DNA of 64,000 bases from Alcanivoracaceae bacterium (GTDB lineage: Bacteria; Pseudomonadota; Gammaproteobacteria; Pseudomonadales; Alcanivoracaceae): NCBI GenBank assembly GCA_023146255.1, contig JAGLCJ010000009.1, forward strand, positions 73,219 to 137,218. Reading direction: 5' to 3'. How positions within the stretch are numbered: position 1 is the first letter of the stretch; each line of letters starts with the position of its first letter. The position numbers and the translations under genes are program-made. Below, one piece after another: positions 1 to 8,262 of the stretch. Below the pieces are notes generated by a model that was not told the origin of the DNA, did no database searches, and saw nothing but the letters and a program-made list of their open reading frames with translations.

Positions 1-171
1 GGAGCGAGCCACAACATCGCAAAGTGCAACAGACCCCGGGGAAAAGAACGGACAACAGACATGGAGCAACAACCGGCATCACAAACAGGAGCGCTATGGT
101 ACCCGCTTCACCGGAATATGCCGTAAAGAATTACGCCTGATCTGCTATCCGGTCCGGCACGCTGGCGTCAA

Positions 172-918
172 CTACGCTTTTCTGGTGACCTCAACCAGCG
201 CCAACAGCTGCTTGCGGAGCAGCGCTAGTTCCTTTGATTTGAATGATGTTTTGGTCTTCTCAAGCACGGCGATACATTCAAGCACTGCCGCCTGATAGGC
301 ATCCAGCTCCGGATGCCGGGACAAGCCTCGCACCGGTTGCTTGCCAGCATTCAGGCACGTCAGCAGGCTGCTTGCCTCCAGCGCCGTATCCGCCAGCGAC
401 AGCATAAGCATCGAGAGATAATCAGCAGCTGTCTGGTTCAGATCCGCCGCCCCCGGCCCAGACAACGCACTGCGCAGCGCTTCCAGGCGCTCGGCCTGCA
501 GGTCAAGTTCGTGCCGCTGCCGCCGCAATCGGCGCAAAAAGCGCGTACGGCTACCAGCATCCATCACCTGGGCAAGAAAATCTTCAAGCTCAAACGGCTT
601 GACCAGATAGGCACTTACCCCCCGCTCCATCGACCCGACAGCGGTGTCAACGGACGGATAACCGGTCACCAGAATCACCCCGGGAGGAGCATCCAGCCGG
701 CGCAGATAACTGACCAGTTCAAGCTGGTCATTCCCCGGCATCTTGATATCGGCCACCAGCACATCTACCGGCTGGTCAGCAAGATAATCTATCGCAGCCT
801 GGCCTGAAGATACCTGCTCGCAGCACAAGCCGTGCCGCTCCAGCAAGCGCGCAGTGGTCTGGCGGAAGGCTGCTTCGTCATCCGCGAGTAATACTCTGAT
901 TGGACCACCTTCACGCAT
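172..918 (-). CDS. Receiver-domain response regulator without a known output domain
   Basis: Encodes 248 residues. The first 120 form a CheY-like receiver: acidic pair D13/D14, phospho-acceptor D57 in VADIKMPG, the switch Thr in VILVTGY and the conserved Lys in LVKPFE. The remaining 120 residues begin with a basic, heptad-like helix (about 125-150) and contain no HTH, AAA+, GGDEF or EAL signature that I can see. The ATG at 918 is preferred over an in-frame GTG nine bases upstream because a GAGGTGG ribosome site lies 5 bases before it. It is divergent from the PAS histidine kinase at 1087, with about 170 bases between; a kinase-regulator pair is inferred from this position. Output may be through protein contact of the C-terminal helices. 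Family call firm, function unknown. Confidence 0.9.
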   Translation of the reverse strand: MREGGPIRVLLADDEAAFRQTTARLLERHGLCCEQVSSGQAAIDYLADQPVDVLVADIKMPGNDQLELVSYLRRLDAPPGVILVTGYPSVDTAVGSMERGVSAYLVKPFELEDFLAQVMDAGSRTRFLRRLRRQRHELDLQAERLEALRSALSGPGAADLNQTAADYLSMLMLSLADTALEASSLLTCLNAGKQPVRGLSRHPELDAYQAAVLECIAVLEKTKTSFKSKELALLRKQLLALVEVTRKA

Positions 919-1086
919 TTTTACCACCTCAGGATGTCTGCTCGCTCCGCGCGATCTTGTACTTCACTCGACAGCACGGAAGACGAATATCGTTGTATCC
1001 TGACTTCCTTGATCGGGACCCGGAAGGAACCATTCGCCCCCTGAGCTGAGGCATCACCCGGCATTCTATACATGGAGGTCTGCTCG

Positions 1087-2934
1087 ATGACAGCACCTGA
1101 ATCTGATGCCCGGCACCTGATCAATGCCCTTCAGGCAGCACCGTCCTCGGTTGCCGTTTTCAACCGTCAGGGCAATCTGGCATTCCACACGCACCAGCTG
1201 ATGAAGGATATGCCCCAGATCAAGCAAGGACTGATTCCCTTCCTCGACAGCCTGCAGAAAGCCAGTGAAACAACCGCGCTGCTGGAGACGCTGGACGACT
1301 GCGAAGAGGTCAATTTCATTGCCCGCCAACCAGGTGACTCTCGCTACTGGGAAATAAGAATGAATGGGGGGCCAGCCAGTGAGGTTACCCCGGTTTTTAT
1401 TCGTGACGTCAGCGAGAGGGAGGAGCAGGACCGCATCCAGCGCATGGTGCTGGAGCTGGTGGAGAAATCCCTCGACCCGATCGGCATCGCCCGTCCCAAT
1501 CACCATGGACTCTACGTCAATCAGGCGATGCAGGACCTGTTCGGCGTTGCCCGCAGCGTTCCCGCAGAAGGTGTATGCATTGAGGATGCGCAAGGCAACG
1601 GCATTGGTCCCTACTCCGTGGACGAAGCACTGGAGAGGGCCAGAACCGAAGGCCCGTACTACACCGAAACCGATATTGTTCATCCTGTTAGCGGAGAAAC
1701 CCTGCACGTCTCCCAGCTACTGATGGCCCACCATGATGCGCTGGATGGGCAAACCTACTACAGCACCGCCATTCGGGATATCACTGCAGCGAAGCGAATG
1801 GAGGCTGACCTGATTGCTGCACGCCGGGAACTGGAAGTCTTGCTTCTGGAGCGCACCGAGGAATGGATGAAAAGCTCCAGACAAGCTGACTATGCCCAGC
1901 GCGTCTGGCGTTCACTGGTAGAGCAGAATGCCTATCTGGTGCTTTTTACTGATGACCTTGGCCAGATCCTTTACTCAAACAGGGGCTTTTTACCCACCCC
2001 GGGACTGTCGCTGGCGGGTGGCAATGTGTTCAGTCTGGTCGCCGAGGAAAGTCGTCCGGAGCTCTACCACCATTTCCATCAGTTGGTTTTCCAGAATGGC
2101 GGACACTTTTCCATTGAAGCAGAGTTCTTTCCCAGTCCGGGAAAATCCTGTTACTGCACATTTTCAGTCAACCATATCGTCCCCGCAGACGGCGCCCATT
2201 CCGCCACCTGGATCATCTCCGATATCACCTCCGAGAAACAGGCCAGAGAACAACTGGCCATCAGCAGACAGATCGCCGCATCCAGCCGCATCGCCGCACG
2301 CATTGCCCATGAGATCAATAACCCGCTGGCTGCGATCAAGAATTCAGTCGCGCTGATCAGGATGGATATTCCCGAGACCGGAGAAGCCAGAGAGTACCTG
2401 GATCTGATGGAGAAGGAGCTGGCCAGAGTAAGCCATATTATCCGGCAGATGTATGGCCTGTACCGTCAACGGGATGAGCCTGCATCGAAAGTTAACCTGA
2501 AGAGCGTATGCGATGACGTGGTCATGTTGCTACGCGCACAAGCGAGCAGCCGTGACATTACTCTTGAGGTAAAGGAGGAGGCGGTCTGCCTGGCCAACGT
2601 CGCCGAGTCGTCGCTGAGACAGGTGCTTTACAACGTTATTATCAATGCCATTGATGCGTCTCCAAACAACTGCATCGTGCATGTCAGTGTCAGCTCGGAG
2701 CACGACCATGCCCTGGTTGATGTGATTGATAAAGGCAGTGGCATCAACCCGGAAGAGTTGCAGAAATTATTCGAGCCATTCTACACCACCAAAGAAACCT
2801 ACTCGGGCAAGGGACTAGGGCTCGGTTTGCCCGTATCACTCAGCATCATTCACAGTGTTGGCGGACAGATTGCATTGGAACCTGCCTCTGAGGGGGGCAC
2901 CCGATGCCGTATCAGTTTGCCGTTGGCGAAATGA
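1087..2934 (+). CDS. Multi-PAS soluble sensor histidine kinase (NtrB-like core)
   Basis: Encodes 615 residues with no membrane segment, so it probably senses a cytoplasmic signal. Order: a PAS-like region (about 15-110), PAS (about 125-235), a coiled coil (about 235-270), PAS (about 275-385), then HisKA with AHEINNPLAAIKNS (phospho-acceptor about H408) and a HATPase domain with N box NVIINAIDA, G1 DKGSGI, F box FEPFYTT and G2 GKGLGLGLP. An ATG exists at 1072, but GGAGG at 1074-1078 is 8 bases before the ATG at 1087, which decides the start. Likely partner of the divergent receiver protein at 172-918. The core resembles nitrogen-regulation and aerotaxis-type kinases; the ligand cannot be predicted. 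A bidirectional hairpin terminator follows. Confidence 0.93.
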   Translation: MTAPESDARHLINALQAAPSSVAVFNRQGNLAFHTHQLMKDMPQIKQGLIPFLDSLQKASETTALLETLDDCEEVNFIARQPGDSRYWEIRMNGGPASEVTPVFIRDVSEREEQDRIQRMVLELVEKSLDPIGIARPNHHGLYVNQAMQDLFGVARSVPAEGVCIEDAQGNGIGPYSVDEALERARTEGPYYTETDIVHPVSGETLHVSQLLMAHHDALDGQTYYSTAIRDITAAKRMEADLIAARRELEVLLLERTEEWMKSSRQADYAQRVWRSLVEQNAYLVLFTDDLGQILYSNRGFLPTPGLSLAGGNVFSLVAEESRPELYHHFHQLVFQNGGHFSIEAEFFPSPGKSCYCTFSVNHIVPADGAHSATWIISDITSEKQAREQLAISRQIAASSRIAARIAHEINNPLAAIKNSVALIRMDIPETGEAREYLDLMEKELARVSHIIRQMYGLYRQRDEPASKVNLKSVCDDVVMLLRAQASSRDITLEVKEEAVCLANVAESSLRQVLYNVIINAIDASPNNCIVHVSVSSEHDHALVDVIDKGSGINPEELQKLFEPFYTTKETYSGKGLGLGLPVSLSIIHSVGGQIALEPASEGGTRCRISLPLAK

Positions 2935-2970
2935 TACGGCTAGCCCTCGCATAACCATTTAAAGGAACAC

Positions 2971-3003
2971 AAAAAAGCCGGGCACCAAGGCCCGGCTTTT
3001 TCT
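2971..3003. terminator. Bidirectional rho-independent terminator
   Basis: AAAAAAGCCGGG, a short loop and CCCGGCTTTTT lie between the convergent ends of the kinase (2934) and the thiolase gene (3021). A-runs and T-runs on the two sides allow it to serve both strands. Confidence 0.9.
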
Positions 3004-3020
3004 ATCAGCATGCCCGGCAA

Positions 3021-4307
3021 TTACTTCTCGACAATCGCCGTCACGCCCTGACCGCCAGCAGCGCAAACCGAAATCAGCACCCGGCCCTTGCCCTTTTCGT
3101 TCAGCAGCTTGGCGGCGTTAGCCAGAATCCGGCCACCGGTGGCAGCGAACGGATGCCCTGCCGCAAGCGAGCTGCCCTTGACGTTCAGCTTGGTGCGGTC
3201 GATGCCACCAAGCGGCTTGTCGAGACCGAGACGGTCCTTGCAGAAGCGTTCGTCTTCCCAGGCCTTCAGGGTCGACAGCACCTGCGAAGCAAAGGCCTCG
3301 TGGATTTCGTAGTAATCGAAGTCCTGCAGGGTAATGCCGGCCTTGTCGAGCATACGCGGCACGGCATAGGCCGGAGCCAGCAGCAGGCCTTCCTTTTTCT
3401 TCAGGAAATCCACTGCCGCCACTTCGGCGAAGGTCAGGTATGCCAGTACCGGCAGCCCCTTCTCTTTCGCCCACTCCTCCGAGGCCAACAGCACCACCGA
3501 GGCGCCGTCAGTCAGCGGGGTGGAGTTGGCAGCGGTCATGGTGCCATTCTCACCGCCGAATACCGGCTTCAGGGTCGCCAGCTTCTCCAGAGTGGAATCG
3601 CCACGCATATTGTTGTCGCGATCGAGGCCCTTGAACGGGGTCATCAGATCCTTCTGCCAGCCGTCTGCGTAGGATTTGGCCAGATTCTGGTGCGACTGCC
3701 AGGCCAGCTTGTCCTGCTCCTCGCGGGCGATACCCCACTCGGCGGCGGTAATGGCCTGATGCTCGCCCATGGACAGGCCAGTGCGCGGCTCACCATTTTT
3801 CGGTACGTCCGGCATGAACCAGGCCGGGTTGAGCAGCTTCAGCGCCAGCTTGGCTTTTTCGCCATTGGTCTTGGCCTTGTTGATGGCCATAAACACCTTG
3901 CGCTTCTCTTCGTTGACACCGATCGGTGCATCGGAAGTGGTGTCGACACCGCCGGCAATAGCACACTCGATCTGCCCCAGCGCAATCTTGTTGGCCACCA
4001 GAATGGCCGCTTCCAGACCGGTACCGCAGGCCTGCTGGATGTCATAGGCGGGGGTTTCCGGCGCCAGCTTCGAACCCAGTACGCACTCGCGCACCAGGTT
4101 GAAATCACGGGCATGCTTCATCACCGCCCCGGCTGCCACTTCACCCAGACGCTCACCCTGCAGATTGAAACGCTCGACCAGACCATTAATGGCGGCGGTC
4201 AACATTTCCTGATTGGACACACCGAAGTAGGCGGTGTTGGAACGGGCAAACGGAATCCGGTTGCCGCCGATGATGGCTACTCTGCGAACACTCTTGCCTG
4301 CCAGCAT
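3021..4307 (-). CDS. fadI: FadI-like acetyl-CoA C-acyltransferase (thiolase)
   Basis: Encodes 428 residues. Thiolase catalyses reversible thiolytic cleavage of 3-ketoacyl-CoA, the last step of beta-oxidation, or the reverse condensation. Seen: nucleophile Cys about residue 94 in QQACGTGLEAA, His in EIHEAFA, GHPFAATGGR, and the C-terminal acid/base Cys in SVCAAGGQG. The reading frame stays open to 4520, but the ATG at 4307 has AGGAGG about 6 bases upstream and directly begins the thiolase fold, so that start is chosen. It is divergent from a FabG-like reductase at 4583, which acts on the same 3-ketoacyl chemistry; a shared promoter region of about 275 bases suggests co-regulation. The length suits FadI or AtoB-type enzymes; the symbol is by family resemblance only. 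Confidence 0.92.
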   Translation of the reverse strand: MLAGKSVRRVAIIGGNRIPFARSNTAYFGVSNQEMLTAAINGLVERFNLQGERLGEVAAGAVMKHARDFNLVRECVLGSKLAPETPAYDIQQACGTGLEAAILVANKIALGQIECAIAGGVDTTSDAPIGVNEEKRKVFMAINKAKTNGEKAKLALKLLNPAWFMPDVPKNGEPRTGLSMGEHQAITAAEWGIAREEQDKLAWQSHQNLAKSYADGWQKDLMTPFKGLDRDNNMRGDSTLEKLATLKPVFGGENGTMTAANSTPLTDGASVVLLASEEWAKEKGLPVLAYLTFAEVAAVDFLKKKEGLLLAPAYAVPRMLDKAGITLQDFDYYEIHEAFASQVLSTLKAWEDERFCKDRLGLDKPLGGIDRTKLNVKGSSLAAGHPFAATGGRILANAAKLLNEKGKGRVLISVCAAGGQGVTAIVEK

Positions 4308-4582
4308 GTCAGTCCTCCTGTAATGGGCCCGAAAAACAAGGCCACAACTATACCTGAAGCGCCTGAGCGGAGCCTGTGCAACAGGTACCGCCCCGACATT
4401 AGGATCGAAACCGGCGCAGTCTAGCGGCATCGGATCGGCCAGCGGTTGGCTGTCCCGACGGGGCCGTGAAGGAGAGCGGTCAATACCTGTGCACTGCCTG
4501 GGTGTTTCAATACGCGCCAATCGGGGCGGTACAGTAGCGCCCCTTCGACCCTATCCACCGAACTCAGCCAGAGGTCAGGATC

Positions 4583-6001
4583 ATGAGCGACGTCTATCAG
4601 GCCATTGCCAATTCACCCGTGGGCAAAAAAATCTTCAGCTCGCTGAATCTGCCGATCCCGGTGATTCTCGACCGCCACACACCGGGCCGGGCCTCCTTTA
4701 TCAAGGGCGACGTGATTGTCGGTGCCGCACCGGGCAGCAGGGCCGTCACCACCGTTCTGGCGACCCTGAAGGGCGCCAGTGAAGCCAGACTGCACACTCT
4801 TGCCGGTCTCGCCGCCGAGGCTGATGTACAAAAAGCCGCCGGCACCGCCGGTGTCAGCGTCGGCAACTACACCGCCAGCAAGGAAGACAGCCAGAAGTTC
4901 AAGGCGCTGGTTTTTGACGCCACCGGCATCAAAAACAGCGCCGAGCTGCGCGCCCTGTATGACTTCTTTCATCCGCTGACCCGCAAGCTCGACAAGTGTG
5001 GCCGCATCGTCGTGATTGGCCGCATTCCGGAGCACTGCTCTCTGGAGCAGCGTATTGCCCAGCGCGGCCTGGAAGGTCTGATCAAAAGTCTCGGCAAGGA
5101 AATCAAGAAAGCCTCGATCGCTAACCTGATCTACGTGGATGAAGGCGCTGACGCACAAGTTGCCTCGCCGTTGCACTTCTTCCTGTCACCCAAAGCCGCC
5201 TATGTTTCCGGGCAGGTGGTACGCGTTGGCGCAGCAGATTTTGCCGCTGAAGGTTTCAACTGGGATAAACCGCTGTCCGGCAAGACTGCACTGGTGACCG
5301 GTGCCGCCCGTGGTATCGGTGCTGCCATTGCCGAGGTGCTGGCCCGTGACGGCGCCAAGGTGATCGTGCTGGATATTCCGCCGATGGCAGATGACCTGAA
5401 GCAAGTCGCCAGCCGTATCGGTGGCATCGCTCTGGAAGGCGACATCACCGCCGCTGATGCACCGGTAAAGATTTCTGCAGCCGCCAAAGAACATGGCGGT
5501 CTGGACATCATCGTCCACAACGCCGGTGTGACTCGTGACAAGACCATGGCCGGCATGCCGGACAAGTTCTGGGACATGGTGATTGACATCAACATCGGCT
5601 CGGAAGAGCGGATCAACGCGCAGCTGCTGAAAGACGGGTCTTTGAATGATGGCGGCCGGATTGTCTGCGTCAGCTCGATTTCCGGTATTGCCGGCAACAT
5701 GGGGCAGACCAACTACGCCACCTCGAAGGCAGCGGTGATCGGCATGGTGCAGGGCATGGCGCCGGATCTGCAGGCCCGCAACATCACCATCAATGCCGTG
5801 GCACCGGGCTTTATCGAGACGCAGATGACCGCGGCGATTCCGTTCGCTATCCGTGAAGCCGGCCGTCGCATGAACTCGATGAGTCAGGGTGGACAGCCAG
5901 TGGATGTGGCCGAGACCATCTCGTTCTTTGCCAGCCCGGCTTCACAGGGTGTCAGTGGCAATATCGTTCGCGTCTGCGGCCAGAGCCTGATTGGCGCCTG
6001 A
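4583..6001 (+). CDS. High-molecular-weight FabG-like 3-oxoacyl reductase
   Basis: Encodes 472 residues, about twice the usual FabG. The C-terminal half (from about 230) is a classical SDR: cofactor loop TGAARGIGAAIAE, HNAGVT, catalytic Ser in CVSSISG and YxxxK in NYATSKAA. The N-terminal 220 residues look like a degenerate Rossmann unit, the architecture of high-molecular-weight FabG (FabG4 type) proteins, which reduce 3-oxoacyl-CoA or -ACP with NAD(P)H. The start has GAGGTCAGG upstream. Divergent from the thiolase at 3021-4307, so a joint role in beta-oxidation, chain elongation or polyhydroxyalkanoate precursor supply is inferred. A strong hairpin terminator follows. The SDR call is secure; direction and carrier (CoA or ACP) are not. 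Confidence 0.92.
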   Translation: MSDVYQAIANSPVGKKIFSSLNLPIPVILDRHTPGRASFIKGDVIVGAAPGSRAVTTVLATLKGASEARLHTLAGLAAEADVQKAAGTAGVSVGNYTASKEDSQKFKALVFDATGIKNSAELRALYDFFHPLTRKLDKCGRIVVIGRIPEHCSLEQRIAQRGLEGLIKSLGKEIKKASIANLIYVDEGADAQVASPLHFFLSPKAAYVSGQVVRVGAADFAAEGFNWDKPLSGKTALVTGAARGIGAAIAEVLARDGAKVIVLDIPPMADDLKQVASRIGGIALEGDITAADAPVKISAAAKEHGGLDIIVHNAGVTRDKTMAGMPDKFWDMVIDINIGSEERINAQLLKDGSLNDGGRIVCVSSISGIAGNMGQTNYATSKAAVIGMVQGMAPDLQARNITINAVAPGFIETQMTAAIPFAIREAGRRMNSMSQGGQPVDVAETISFFASPASQGVSGNIVRVCGQSLIGA

Positions 6002-6013
6002 GCATTTTTACAG

Positions 6014-6047
6014 CAAACACGGGCGCCTCGGCGCCCGTGTTTGTTTC
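6014..6047 (+). terminator. Rho-independent terminator after the FabG-like gene
   Basis: A perfect 14-bp stem (CAAACACGGGCGCC with its complement) and a two-base gap, followed by TTTC, 12 bases after the stop codon. The 294 bases between it and the next gene hold no feature I recognise apart from AT-rich promoter-like sequence near 6190-6215. Confidence 0.85.
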
Positions 6048-6341
6048 TCCACGGCAGCCGCCCAACTGCCACATCACGGCAGTTTCTGACAAAAATTCAC
6101 CCGTGCCTCCGCAGCCTGCGCTCAGGCCACGACTTCCGGCACTGCCAAGCCGTCCTGAAAAGCGTGAAGCAGGCCCGGGAAATTACCTCGAAAACCCCAT
6201 ATAACATACTGAATTACCGGCACGATTCCTGCTTCCGCTGTGATTAGACTGCATCGCGTCATAGCCGGCCATGGACGGAACAGGCAGGCATTTTTTATCT
6301 GCCTAACTGACTGCACCTACAACCAATAACAGCAGGCGTCC

Positions 6342-7340
6342 ATGAACTCCGTCCATATCATCTATCGCATCAAGCTTAACGAAGGCGCCCCCGAGGTATT
6401 CGACTTCCGGCTTGCCGAGCAGACATTTGACCTGATCAATGAGGAAGTCATCGATCCACCGCCCTGGACCCGGCTGGAGTACCGGCAGTGCTCACACTGC
6501 CCGCTATCGAAGGAACAGCACAGCCATTGTCCGCTGGCGTTGCAACTGCACAACATCGTTGCCCGTTTCCATGACACCCGTTCGATCGATGAAGTCGAAG
6601 TGGAAGTCATCACCGAAGAGCGACAGGTAAAACAGCGAACCGCACTGCAGCGCGTCATTGCCTCAATGCTGGATCTGGTCTATCCGATTTGCGGTTGCCC
6701 GAAAACCGCCTTCATGAAACCGTTGGCGCGCTTCCACCTGCCATTGTGCTCGGAGGAAGAAACCATCTTCCGGGTTACCGGTATGTATCTTCTGGCCCAG
6801 TACTTTCTTAGCCGGACCCCGTCGCGCAAAGGCCGTATCGAGTTCGACGGCCTGACCGATATCTACAACGACCTGCACATACTCAACACCGCCGTTGCCA
6901 GCCGCCTGCAATCTGCCACTCAATCCGATTCGTCAAAGAATGCCATTACCCTGCTGGATATGTACTCGACCCTGGTGCCGCTGTTGCTTGAGGATGAGCT
7001 GGCCGAGATGCGCGGGTTCTTTCAGGCCTATTTGCCAATTGATGCAGAAGCACCGCAGGTCATCACCAATTATCTTGAGAGGGCAAAAGCATTCTCCCTT
7101 GATCTGGATAACCTGAAGCTTGCTCCCATCGAGGGAGAAACGGAGAGCAAGCCCGACGACATGCCCGAGTGGTTGAAAGAAGCCAAAGGCATCATGGGGC
7201 CCTACTTGCCGGATCATATCCCGCCGAAAAAAGCCCCGGGCGGTGTGGACAAGCCAAAGGACAATACCCCGTTCCGGACTTCCGATGGTCTGACGCTGGA
7301 GCTTGCCCCCATGGATGATGACAAGCCCGCAGGCCATTGA
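6342..7340 (+). CDS. Uncharacterised protein with paired Cys motifs
   Basis: Encodes 332 residues with no signal peptide or membrane segment. The N-terminal third has QCSHCPL followed closely by HSHCPLA, and later ICGCPKTAF: five Cys in CxxC/CPL settings that could bind a metal ion. The middle is helical. The C-terminal 60 residues are rich in Pro and charged residues and look disordered. I think it matches a family listed as DUF6901 in pseudomonads, but this is from memory and unverified. It stands alone between the FabG terminator and a convergent RNA-binding protein gene. The start is the first ATG; no strong ribosome site precedes it. Reading-frame quality and codon use look like a real gene; function unknown. 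Confidence 0.8.
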   Translation: MNSVHIIYRIKLNEGAPEVFDFRLAEQTFDLINEEVIDPPPWTRLEYRQCSHCPLSKEQHSHCPLALQLHNIVARFHDTRSIDEVEVEVITEERQVKQRTALQRVIASMLDLVYPICGCPKTAFMKPLARFHLPLCSEEETIFRVTGMYLLAQYFLSRTPSRKGRIEFDGLTDIYNDLHILNTAVASRLQSATQSDSSKNAITLLDMYSTLVPLLLEDELAEMRGFFQAYLPIDAEAPQVITNYLERAKAFSLDLDNLKLAPIEGETESKPDDMPEWLKEAKGIMGPYLPDHIPPKKAPGGVDKPKDNTPFRTSDGLTLELAPMDDDKPAGH

Positions 7341-7366
7341 AACCGGAACAAGGATTGCAACGATAG

Positions 7367-8209
7367 TCAGTCAGTGACCAGTTCGATGCGATCCTCGTGA
7401 ATAACAATGCGGCCCTGCTTGTAGAGGCCGCCAATCGCTTTCTTGAAGTTGCCCTTGCTGACCCCGAACAGGGCGCTGATTTTCTCCGGCGGACTTTTGT
7501 CGTTTAACGGCAAGACGCCGTTGTGCTCGCGCAGCTTTGCCACAATCTGGTCAGCCAGTGAGCCGGCAGCCTCCTGCCCGACCGCCTGCAAACTGAGGCT
7601 GATCTTGCCATCGCCTCGCAGCTCCTTGATAAACCCCTTTTCGCGCATGCCGCTGCGAACAAACTTGAACAACTCGTTCTTGTGAATCAGACCCCAGTGG
7701 CGATTGTTGATGATCGCCTTGAAGCCCATCTCCGTGGCGCCGACCAGCAGCAGATCAACCTGCTGGCCAATCCGGTAACGAGCCGGCTCCTGATCAAGAT
7801 GACGATCCAGTCTTGCTGTTGCGGTAATGCGACCCTTGCGCCGGTCGAGAAACACATAGACCACGCAATAATCTCCGACCTGCAACGGCCGCTGCTCTTC
7901 CGAGTGTGGCAGCAACAGATCCTTGGCCAACCCCCAGTCAAGAAACAGCCCAACCGGGGTGATATCCACCACCTTCAGGCTGGCAAACTCACCAACCTGC
8001 ACCTTCGGCGTTTCAGTGGTGGCAACCAGCCGGTCTTCACTATCGTGATAGACAAACACATCAAGCCAGTCGCCCGGCGCGCAGGCGGTGTCCTTCGGGA
8101 TATAGCGTTTCGGCAGCAAAATGGTCTGCTCAGCGTCCCCGGCCAGAAACAGACCGAAATCACTGCGCCGGACCACCTGCAACCGGTTCATTTTTCCTAC
8201 CGCTACCAT
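7367..8209 (-). CDS. CvfB/YitL-type S1 RNA-binding protein
   Basis: Encodes 280 residues. Repeated S1-like OB-fold units cover about 5-210 (GEFASLKVVDITPVGLFLDW is typical), and the C-terminal 60 residues form a winged helix (ISALFGVSKGNFKKAIGGL). This is the layout of the CvfB (YitL) family; the Staphylococcus member binds RNA and affects virulence gene expression. The usual length is about 280-300 residues. Two starts are possible: 8209 (used here, GGGGTGA upstream) and the ATG at 8191 (TAGGA 5 bases upstream), which would remove six residues. Monocistronic and convergent with the unknown gene before it. Family call good; RNA targets unknown. Confidence 0.88.
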   Translation of the reverse strand: MVAVGKMNRLQVVRRSDFGLFLAGDAEQTILLPKRYIPKDTACAPGDWLDVFVYHDSEDRLVATTETPKVQVGEFASLKVVDITPVGLFLDWGLAKDLLLPHSEEQRPLQVGDYCVVYVFLDRRKGRITATARLDRHLDQEPARYRIGQQVDLLLVGATEMGFKAIINNRHWGLIHKNELFKFVRSGMREKGFIKELRGDGKISLSLQAVGQEAAGSLADQIVAKLREHNGVLPLNDKSPPEKISALFGVSKGNFKKAIGGLYKQGRIVIHEDRIELVTD

Positions 8210-8262
8210 GGCTCACCCCGTTTTCGCGAGCCGCCATTCTACTTGAGAAGCTCCACCGGTGC

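Noticed and set aside
921..1124. 67-codon minus-strand frame in the divergent promoter region
   Set aside because: Covers the promoter between regulator and kinase; no ribosome site or recognisable protein features.
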